In this document: piece after piece, positions 16,685-23,626 of the stretch | How positions within the stretch are numbered: the stretch's first letter is position 1 | How the letters are laid out: every line of letters begins with the position of its first letter | DNA from: Candidatus Siliceabacter maunaloa | GTDB taxonomy: Bacteria; Actinomycetota; Thermoleophilia; Solirubrobacterales; Solirubrobacteraceae | Direction: 5' to 3' | NCBI GenBank assembly: GCA_024330185.1 | Contig: JANDLV010000002.1 | Location: 96,527 to 160,526, forward strand | DNA: 64,000 nt | Notes under the pieces: model-generated | Databases searched by the model: none | What the model saw: the letters and a program-made list of their open reading frames with translations, nothing else | Told to the model about the DNA's origin: nothing | Made by a program: the position numbers and the translations under genes

Positions 16685-17344
16685 CTACGGCTCCACGAGC
16701 CCCCGGCGGATGGCCCAGCGCGTCAGCTCGACCCGATCGCGCACGCCGAGCTTCTCGAGCACGTTGGCCCGGTGACGCTCGACCGTACGCGGGCTGATCT
16801 GCAGCGCCCCGGCGATCTCCTCCCCCGAGTGGGACTCGGCGATGAGCTTGACGATCTCCAGCTCGCGCGGCGTGAGCGGGCTGTAGGGCGCCTCGCCCTC
16901 GCGGGCGCGCTCGATCCAGTCGCGCATCAGCGCGCTGACCGCCGCCGGATAGAGGAACGGCTCGCCGCGCAGCGTGGCGCGGCAGGCCTCGACCAGGTCG
17001 CGGTCAGCCGAGGACTTGAGCACGTAGCCGGCCGCACCCGCGCGCAGCGCCTCGAAGAGGTACTGCTCGCTGTCGTGGACCGAGAGCATGAGCAGGCGTA
17101 ACTTCGGTCGAGCGCGCGAGAGCTGGGCGGCAGCCTGCAGGCCCGTCATCCGCGGCATCGAGACGTCGAGGACGGCGAGGTCGAGCTCGGGCTGCGCGGT
17201 GGCCATCTCGACGGCCTCGACCCCGTCGCCGGCCTCGGCCATCACCTCCAGGTCGGGCTGCATGTCGAGCACCAGGCGCAGTCCGCGGCGCACCATCACG
17301 TGGTCGTCGGCGAGCAGGAGGCGGGCCTTGAGGGGTGTCGTCAC
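16685..17344 (-). CDS. NarL/LuxR-family response regulator
   Basis: 219 aa. N-terminal receiver domain: LLLADDHVMVRRGL with the acidic pair, phospho-acceptor Asp in LAVLDVSMPRMTG near residue 58, LMLSVHDSEQY, and the conserved Lys in GYVLKSSA. C-terminal GerE-type helix-turn-helix: LTPRELEIVKLIAESHSGEEIA and SPRTVERHRANVLEKLGV. It is activated by the kinase encoded immediately upstream; its GTG start overlaps the kinase stop (GTGA). Target genes are unknown. Confidence 0.93.
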   Translation of the reverse strand: MTTPLKARLLLADDHVMVRRGLRLVLDMQPDLEVMAEAGDGVEAVEMATAQPELDLAVLDVSMPRMTGLQAAAQLSRARPKLRLLMLSVHDSEQYLFEALRAGAAGYVLKSSADRDLVEACRATLRGEPFLYPAAVSALMRDWIERAREGEAPYSPLTPRELEIVKLIAESHSGEEIAGALQISPRTVERHRANVLEKLGVRDRVELTRWAIRRGLVEP

Positions 17345-18286
17345 AGCGGCACCTCCAAGCGCACCTCTGTACCGCGCGGCCCGCAGGCGCTGACGCTGAG
17401 AATCGCATCCACCAGCAGCGCGCGCTCGCGCATCCCGCGGATCCCGGCGCCCTCCTGAGCGTCTGCGGGCAGGCCGCGGCCGTCGTCGCGCACGGGTGAG
17501 CACGAGACGGTCGCCCGCCACCTCCAGGTCGAGCGTCGCCTCGTGGGCGCCGGCGTGACGGCGCACGTTGGTCAACGCCTCCTGGGCGACGCGGTAGACG
17601 ACGACCTGGGTCTCCGGCGAGAGCTCGGGCAGCTCGGCCGCGATCCGGGGCCGCACGCGCAGCCCGGCCGGCTCGATCGGCTGACCGACCAGCGCGGCCA
17701 GCGCGCTGCGCAGGCCCAGGTCGTCGAGCGCGTCGGGACGTAGGCGCCGCGCGATCGCGCGCACGTCCTCCAGCGAGCGCCGGGCCGCCTCGCGCGTCTC
17801 CTCCAGGTCGCCGGCCACCTCGCGTGGCACCCGGTGGCCGGCCGCCTCGAGCTGGAGGAGCACCGCGGTCAGCGACTGGCCGACCTCGTCGTGCAGCTCC
17901 CGCGCGATCCGCCGCCGCTCGTCCTCCTGCGCGGCCAGCGCCCGACGTCCGCTCGTGCGCCGCTCGTCCTCCAGCCGGGCGAGCATGTCGTTCATGGCCT
18001 GGGACAGCTCGGTGACGTGCGGGTCGGCGCGCTCGACGGCCACCCGCGTGCCCGGGTGCAGCGGGTCGGCGGTCCGCGCGAGCTGCGTGAGGCGGTCGAG
18101 CGGGTCGAAGGCGCGGCGCAGGAGGAACGCGTTGGCCAGGGTAGTCGTCGCGACGTACACGATCAGCACGGCCACCTCGTTGACCGCCACCCGCTCGCTG
18201 ATCGTCAGCGGCGACAGCGCCAGCACAGCCGTGGCCGCGGCCAGCACGGCGGCGTTGGTGAGGACGACGCGGCGCAGGAGGGTCAT
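17341..18286 (-). CDS. membrane sensor histidine kinase, apparent frameshift in the ATPase domain
   Basis: Partner of the response regulator. Two membrane helices (residues ~5-28 and ~38-58), a HAMP-like linker (FDPLDRLTQLART), and a HisKA_3 H-box in DERRRIARELHDEVGQSL; the N-box reads RVAQEALTNVRRHAG. After LVLT the frame is lost: the plus-strand GGG run at 17494-17496 appears to hold one extra base. Removing it restores VRDDGRGLP (G1 box), GAGIRGMRERA (G2 box) and EVRLEVPL with a stop at 17341-17343, overlapping the next gene. Uncorrected, the frame runs on into the response regulator. This is either a sequencing indel or a recently broken gene. The start ATG 18286 follows GGTGAGGAGAGG. Confidence 0.82.
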
Positions 18287-18295
18287 GCGGAGCGA

Positions 18296-18325
18296 CCTCT
18301 CCTCACCGCTGCCGTTCGCCGGCGC
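18296..18325. repeat. 30-bp interspersed repeat, copy 2
   Basis: Identical to 13144-13173. On the minus strand this copy supplies the GGTGAGGAGAGG Shine-Dalgarno-like sequence of the histidine kinase gene. Confidence 0.6.
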
Positions 18326-18354
18326 AGCCACACGCCGACGGAAGGCAGAAGGCC

Positions 18355-20745
18355 CTACGCCCCCGCCCCCGGCGTGACCCGATACGCGTCGAACACGCCC
18401 TCTATGTTGCGCAGGCGGTTGACGGTCGCCTTCAGCGCGGCCGTGTCGCCCACCTCGACGACGAAGCGGTTGCGCACCATCGGCTCGGCGACCGTGGTGC
18501 ACCGGGCCTCGACGATGTTCACCCCGTGCTCGGAGAACGTGCGCGAGAGGTCCTCGAGCAGGCGGTGGCGGTCCCAGGCGTCGACCTGCAGCTCGACGAG
18601 GAAGGCGGTCTCGTGGTCGCCCTCCCAGTCCACGCGGGTGAACCGCTCGGGGTCGCGGCGCAGGTTGACCGCGTTGGGGCAGTCCTCGCGGTGGATGGTG
18701 ATGCCACGGCCCAGGGAGATGTAGCCGACGATCTCGTCGCCGGGCACCGGGCGGCAGCACTTGGCCAGACGCACGGGGACGTCGTCCACGCCCTCCACCC
18801 GGATGCCGTGGGCGCCCGAGGAGCCGCTGGGGCGCCGGGTCTCGTGGCCGGTGGGGCGCAGCAGGGCCTCGGCGGCGGACTGGGTGTCCTCGGCCGCCTC
18901 GCCCTGCTTGAGGCGCTGCATGACCTTGTTGACCACGACCTTGGGGCTGATCTTGGCCCCGCCCAGGGCGATGTAGAAGTCGTCGGCCTTGCGAAAGCCC
19001 ATCTCGCGGATGACGTCGGCCAGCAGCGGCGAGCCGGTGATCTTCTGGGCGGGCAGGCCGCGCTTGCCCAGGTGCTCCTGCAGCAGGGCGCGCCCGGCAT
19101 GCTCGGTGTCCTCGCGCGACTCGGCCTTGAACCACTGCTTGATCTTGTTGCGCGCCCGGGTGGTCTTGACCACGGCGAGCCAGTCGCGCGAGGGCCCGCG
19201 ATCGCGCTTGGCGGTGACCACCTCGACGATGTCGCCGCTGCGCAGCTCGTAGTGCAGCGGCACCATCTTGCCGTTGACCTTGGCCCCCACGCAGCGGTGG
19301 CCGACATCGGTGTGGACCTCATAGGCGAAGTCCAGCGGCGTGGCGCCGGCGGCCAGGCTCTTGACCTCGCCCTTGGGCGTGAAGACGTAGACCTCGTCCT
19401 CGAAGAGGTCGATCTTCAGCGCCGCCATGAACTCCGTGGGGTCGGAGGTCTCCTGCTGCCAGTCGAGCATCGTGCGCAGCCACTTGAGCTTGGCGTCGGG
19501 GTCCTCCTTGGCGCCGCGGCCGTCGGAGCGCTTGTAGACCCAGTGGGCGGCCACGCCCAGCTCGGCCAGCTCGTGCATCTCGGCGGTGCGGATCTGGATC
19601 TCCAGGGGCAGCCCCTCGGGCCCGATCACCGTCGTGTGCAGCGACTGGTACATGTTGAACTTCGGCATGGCGATGAAGTCCTTGAAGCGCCCCGGCAGCG
19701 GCTTCCAGAGCGCGTGGATGGAGCCGACCGCGCCGTAGCAGTCCTTCACCGAGCCGACGATGACCCGCATGGCCGTGAGGTCGTAGATCTCGTTGAACTC
19801 GCGGTCCTTCTTGGTCATCTTCGAGTAGATGGAGTAGAAGTGCTTCGCGCGGCCGGAGATCTGGGCCTCGATGCCCAGCGCCCCGAGCTCGCGCTGCAGG
19901 TACTCCCCCGCCTTGCCCACGTAGCGCTCGCGCTCGTCGCGCTGCTGGCTGACCATGCTCTTGATCTCCTGGTACTTGCGCGGGTGCAGCGTGGCGAAGG
20001 CGAGGTCCTCCAGCTCCCACTTGATCGCGTGGATGCCCAGGCGGTGGGCGATCGGGGCGAAGATCTCCAGCGTCTCCTTCGCCTTGTCGATCTGCTTGTG
20101 CTTGGCCAGCGCGTCCAGCGTGCGCATGTTGTGCAGGCGATCGGCCAGCTTGATGAGGATGACCCGCACGTCGGCGGCCATCGCCACCATCATCTTGCGG
20201 AAGTTCTCGGCCTGGGCCTCGTCGCGCGACTGGAACGTGATGCCGGTCAGCTTGGTGACGCCATCGACGAGGTTGGTCACCTCCTCGCCGAACTGCTCGC
20301 GGACCTCGTCCAGCGACGCGCTGGTGTCCTCGACGGTGTCGTGCAGGAGCGCCGCGCACAGCGTCTCGGTGTCCAGGCGCAGGCCGGCGCAGATGCGCGC
20401 CACGCCGACCGGGTGGACGATGAAGTCCTCGCCCGACTTGCGCCGCTGGTCGGCGTGGTGCTCGCAGGCGAACTCGAAGGCCCGCTCGACCCGCTCGCGG
20501 TCGATGGGCGCCGTCTCGTCGCCGGCGTGCTCCTCGACGATGGCGAACAGGTCGCCCAGGAGGCGCTGCTCGAGCTCGGTGAGCTGGGCGACGGCCGGGC
20601 TCCAGCCGTCGTGGAGCTCGGGATGCTCGAGGCGGTCGACCCTCCGGCCCTCGGGCTCGATGGTGTGCGGCCCGTGGGCGTCCTCGTGGCCGGGGGCGCC
20701 GTTGCCGGTCGTCAGGCCGCCCGTGCGATCGGCGGGCTCAGCCAT
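18355..20745 (-). CDS. rel: bifunctional (p)ppGpp synthetase/hydrolase Rel
   Basis: 796 aa, full-length Rel. The order is: HD hydrolase domain (HPVGVARICAGL, ALLHDTVEDTSA), synthetase domain (YDLTAMRVIVGS, GRFKDFIAMPKFNMYQSLHT), TGS (VYVFTPKGEVKSL), zinc-finger/helical region (RLAKCCRPVPGDEIVGYISLG) and C-terminal ACT. The RFKD motif is the one found in bifunctional Rel rather than synthase-only RelA, and the HD pair is intact. It makes and degrades the stringent-response alarmone. The start ATG 20745 lies 34 nt inside the 3' end of recJ, so the two are translationally linked. Confidence 0.95.
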   Translation of the reverse strand: MAEPADRTGGLTTGNGAPGHEDAHGPHTIEPEGRRVDRLEHPELHDGWSPAVAQLTELEQRLLGDLFAIVEEHAGDETAPIDRERVERAFEFACEHHADQRRKSGEDFIVHPVGVARICAGLRLDTETLCAALLHDTVEDTSASLDEVREQFGEEVTNLVDGVTKLTGITFQSRDEAQAENFRKMMVAMAADVRVILIKLADRLHNMRTLDALAKHKQIDKAKETLEIFAPIAHRLGIHAIKWELEDLAFATLHPRKYQEIKSMVSQQRDERERYVGKAGEYLQRELGALGIEAQISGRAKHFYSIYSKMTKKDREFNEIYDLTAMRVIVGSVKDCYGAVGSIHALWKPLPGRFKDFIAMPKFNMYQSLHTTVIGPEGLPLEIQIRTAEMHELAELGVAAHWVYKRSDGRGAKEDPDAKLKWLRTMLDWQQETSDPTEFMAALKIDLFEDEVYVFTPKGEVKSLAAGATPLDFAYEVHTDVGHRCVGAKVNGKMVPLHYELRSGDIVEVVTAKRDRGPSRDWLAVVKTTRARNKIKQWFKAESREDTEHAGRALLQEHLGKRGLPAQKITGSPLLADVIREMGFRKADDFYIALGGAKISPKVVVNKVMQRLKQGEAAEDTQSAAEALLRPTGHETRRPSGSSGAHGIRVEGVDDVPVRLAKCCRPVPGDEIVGYISLGRGITIHREDCPNAVNLRRDPERFTRVDWEGDHETAFLVELQVDAWDRHRLLEDLSRTFSEHGVNIVEARCTTVAEPMVRNRFVVEVGDTAALKATVNRLRNIEGVFDAYRVTPGAGA

Positions 20746-23204
20746 CGCCGGCCGTCCTCCAGGCGGCGCTGGGCCTCGCGGAAGGCCGCCGAGCGCTCGA
20801 GCTGGGTGGGGCGGGCGGGCGGCACGGCGACGCTTCGCGCGGGGATGTCGAGACGGACGAGTTCCAACTCGGCCAGCACGCGCAGGCAGCGGCCCGCCAG
20901 GGCGGGTGTGTGGGGACTCGGTCCGTCGCCACGCAGGGCGCCGGCGAGGTCGTCTCCGGCCGCGCTTCCCGTGTCGCGCAGGGCACGGTAGAGCGCGGTG
21001 AGGGGGGAGCGCAGGTCGTGCTCGCGAGCGTGGACATCCGCAGCGAAGGCTAGCTCAGGGTCACCCCACGCGAGGTGGGTCGTGCGACCGGGCGCCGGGG
21101 CGAGGAGCAGCGCCAGCGCGGCGGCCTCGGCGGGTGGATCGACCACGAGGACGTGATCGTGGCCGTCGAGGAGCCCGGGCAGGCGGGCGAGCGTCGCGTG
21201 GTCGGTGAGCGCGAAGCCGCCAAGGACCGGGGCGAGGTGGCGCGCCCGCACGCCCGCGTCCGCCGCAACGGCGAGCACCCGCTCGCCCCCGTGCACGAGC
21301 GCCGCGAGCGTCCCCGCGATCCCCGCGCCGCGGCGGTCGCGCACGTGGGCCGGCGCGGGCGCGGAGAGGGAAGCGGGTGCGGGCGCGGTGAGGGAGGCGG
21401 GCGCAGGCGCGGAGGGAAAGGCCGGCGCGGAGAGGGGCGTGGGCGGCGCCGTAGCCTCCTCCAGCGCGGCGGCGAGCCAGTCGTCCGGCCCGCCGAGGAT
21501 CTCGATGGGCGCGGCCGGCGCGCAGGGGGCAGCGTGGCGCAGCACGAGGCGGGGCTCGACCGCACCGTTCCACTCGTTGACCTCCAGGGTGAACGTCGCG
21601 TCGACCGGGCCGGAGGTCTCGCACGGGATCCGCCCGCCGATGCCGAAGGCCACCGCGCGAGCGGTCCGCCCGCCGCTGCGCACGGTGAAGCGCACGTGGC
21701 GCCCCTCCCCCATCGGCCGCGGATCCTCTAGGCGGGCCGCGGGCACCAGCAGCGACACGTCGGGGTTGGCGGTGCCGAACGGCCCGAGGCGGGCCAGCTC
21801 CTCGGCCAGCTCGAGGCCCAGGTCGTCGCCGCTGACAACCGCGTCGGCGCGCTCGCGGGCGACGAGGTCGCCCGGCTCCAGGACCGAGGCCGCGTGGGCC
21901 TCGAAGGCGGCCCGGAACCCGTCGAGCGCGTCGCGGGCCACCGTGCACCCGGCGGCGGCGCGATGCCCGCCGTGGCGGCGCAGGTGCTCGGCCGCCGCGT
22001 CGAGGCCGCCCAGCAGGTCGAAGCCGGGGATGGAGCGGCCCGAGCCGGTGCCCTCCTCGCCGTCCAGTGCCACGAGCACGGCCGGGCGGTGGTGGCGCTC
22101 GGCGATGCGCGAGGCGACGATGCCGATCACGCCCGGGTGCCAGCCCTCGCCGACCAGCACGTAGGCGGGGCGCTCCCCCGCCTCGCGCACCTGGGCCTCG
22201 GCCTCGAAGAGGATCCGCGTCTCCACGTGGCGGCGCTCGCCGTTGGCGCGGTCGAGCTCCTGCGCGATCGCCTCCGCCCGCTCGGCGTCCCTGGTCAGCA
22301 CGAGCTCGAGGCCCGCGTCGGCGCGGTACAGCCGCCCGGCCGCGTTGATCCGCGGCGCCAGGCGGAAGCCCAGGGCCTTGGCGTCCAGACGCCCGGGATC
22401 CACCCGCGCCACGCGCATCAACGCGCGCAGGCCGGCCTTGCGCGTGGTGGCCAGTGCGCGCAGCCCCTCGCGCACCAGCCTGCGGTTCTCGCCCACAAGC
22501 GGGACGCAGTCGGCCACCGTGGCCAGGCCCACCAGGTCGAGGTCCTCCTCGGCGCCCGCGGGGTCCTCCCCTGCGCCGGCCAGCAGCGCGCGCGCGAGCT
22601 TGTGGGCCACGCCCGCGGCGCAGAGCTCGACGCACGGGTAGCCGGAAAGGCCCGGGTGGACGATCGGCGCGTCGGGCAGCCGCCCGTCGGCCCGCGGGGT
22701 GTGGTGGTCGGTGACCACCACGTCCATCCCCGCCGCCCGCGCCGCCGCGACCTCGTCGACCGCGGTGATGGCGCAGTCGACGGTGACCAGAAGCCGCGTC
22801 CCGCGCTGGGCCAGGCGCGCGACGGTGGGCGCCGCCAGCCCGTAGCCGTCCTCGGTGCGCCCGGGCAGGTACCAGTCCACGTCGGCGCCCAGCGAGCGCA
22901 GGCAGCGCACGAGGACCGCGGTCGAGCAGACCCCGTCCACGTCGTAGTCCCCGTGCACGGTGATCCTCGTGCCCGCCCATACGTGGCCCAGCACGAGGTC
23001 CACGGCGTCGTCGATGCCGGCGAAGGCGCCGGGCGCGTGCCGCTCGTCAGCGGCCAGCCACGCGGCGGCGGCGGCAGGGTCGCCCAGCCCGCGACGGACG
23101 AGCACCTGGGCCACGACGCCGCTCACGCCGACCTCGCGCTCCAGGCGCGCGACGGCGACCATGGCGCACGGCGCGATGTCCAGCAGGGGCGAGGGTGAGC
23201 TCAC
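20712..23204 (-). CDS. recJ: single-stranded-DNA-specific exonuclease RecJ
   Basis: 830 aa. DHH-family 5'-3' exonuclease: VHGDYDVDGVCSTAVLVRCL (motif I), LLVTVDCAITAVDE, VVTDHHTPRADGRLPDA (DHH motif), and the DHHA1 portion with GGHRAAAGCTV. An OB-like domain follows (VDATFTLEVNEWNG). The C-terminal ~270 residues begin with a low-complexity linker built of APAPASL-type repeats (DNA about 21349-21455) and end in a degenerate RecJ-C-like domain. It acts in recombination and mismatch/base-excision repair. GTG 23204 is chosen because a TAGCTT box lies 6 nt upstream. Confidence 0.93.
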   Translation of the reverse strand: MSSPSPLLDIAPCAMVAVARLEREVGVSGVVAQVLVRRGLGDPAAAAAWLAADERHAPGAFAGIDDAVDLVLGHVWAGTRITVHGDYDVDGVCSTAVLVRCLRSLGADVDWYLPGRTEDGYGLAAPTVARLAQRGTRLLVTVDCAITAVDEVAAARAAGMDVVVTDHHTPRADGRLPDAPIVHPGLSGYPCVELCAAGVAHKLARALLAGAGEDPAGAEEDLDLVGLATVADCVPLVGENRRLVREGLRALATTRKAGLRALMRVARVDPGRLDAKALGFRLAPRINAAGRLYRADAGLELVLTRDAERAEAIAQELDRANGERRHVETRILFEAEAQVREAGERPAYVLVGEGWHPGVIGIVASRIAERHHRPAVLVALDGEEGTGSGRSIPGFDLLGGLDAAAEHLRRHGGHRAAAGCTVARDALDGFRAAFEAHAASVLEPGDLVARERADAVVSGDDLGLELAEELARLGPFGTANPDVSLLVPAARLEDPRPMGEGRHVRFTVRSGGRTARAVAFGIGGRIPCETSGPVDATFTLEVNEWNGAVEPRLVLRHAAPCAPAAPIEILGGPDDWLAAALEEATAPPTPLSAPAFPSAPAPASLTAPAPASLSAPAPAHVRDRRGAGIAGTLAALVHGGERVLAVAADAGVRARHLAPVLGGFALTDHATLARLPGLLDGHDHVLVVDPPAEAAALALLLAPAPGRTTHLAWGDPELAFAADVHAREHDLRSPLTALYRALRDTGSAAGDDLAGALRGDGPSPHTPALAGRCLRVLAELELVRLDIPARSVAVPPARPTQLERSAAFREAQRRLEDGRRWLSPPIARAA

Positions 23205-23210
23205 GCGCGC

Positions 23211-23216
23211 AAGCTA
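23211..23216 (-). promoter_or_regulatory. -10 box (TAGCTT) of recJ-rel
   Basis: TAGCTT ends 6 nt before GTG 23204; leaderless start for the recJ-rel unit. Confidence 0.55.
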
Positions 23217-23239
23217 GGCGCCGGCGCGGACGGAACCAT

Positions 23240-23284
23240 CGAGTGTCGACCTGTTGGTCGTGGCGACTAACAACTCGACACTCG
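23240..23284 (-). terminator. long hairpin ending the ruv-secDF operon
   Basis: CGAGTGTCGA (23240-23249) pairs with TCGACACTCG (23275-23284). After a 2x2 internal loop an inner 9-bp stem with one wobble pair encloses the loop TGG. It lies about 50 nt past the last gene of the operon and just before the recJ promoter. Confidence 0.7.
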
Positions 23285-23332
23285 GCTGCGGCCGGCGTGA
23301 GAAGATCTCCCGGAACCCGACGCCCTGGGCGC

Positions 23333-23626
23333 TCAGGCCGGCTCGGCGAGCTCGGGGTCCTCGCCGGCCAGGCGCTCCTCGCGCGCGCCCAGCCAGTACA
23401 CGATGGCCATGCCGATGACGGCGCCGGGGATGGCCTCGGCCGCGACCAGGATGGTGGTCTCGTCCTGCGAGGGGACCGACAGGCCGTGGATGAGGAAGGG
23501 GAAGACCACCGAGCCGATCAGCGCGCCCACGAAGGCGCCGACGATGCCGCCCAGGAAGCGGTCGGGCAGGAAGACCGTGAAGTGCCAGAGGGCGAGGCCC
23601 ATCATGACCCACGCGAAGGCGGCCAT
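23333..23626 (-). CDS. small membrane protein downstream of secDF
   Basis: 97 aa with three hydrophobic segments (FAWVMMGLALWHFTVFL, GGIVGAFVGALIGSVVFPFL, IPGAVIGMAIVYWLG). The Gly-rich helices recall transglycosylase-associated/GlsB-type small membrane proteins, but the match is weak. Its ATG overlaps the secDF stop (TGATG), so it is the last gene of the operon and may serve the same membrane process. Confidence 0.7.
   Translation of the reverse strand: MAAFAWVMMGLALWHFTVFLPDRFLGGIVGAFVGALIGSVVFPFLIHGLSVPSQDETTILVAAEAIPGAVIGMAIVYWLGAREERLAGEDPELAEPA

Noticed and set aside
16685..19135. A single 816-codon kinase/response-regulator hybrid
   Set aside because: The upstream third is antisense to rel. 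The join between kinase and regulator exists only because of a probable one-base insertion that destroys the ATPase motifs.
21349..21455. Tandem repeats suggestive of a CRISPR or VNTR
   Set aside because: They are short, imperfect, in frame inside recJ, and encode an Ala/Pro linker; no spacers.
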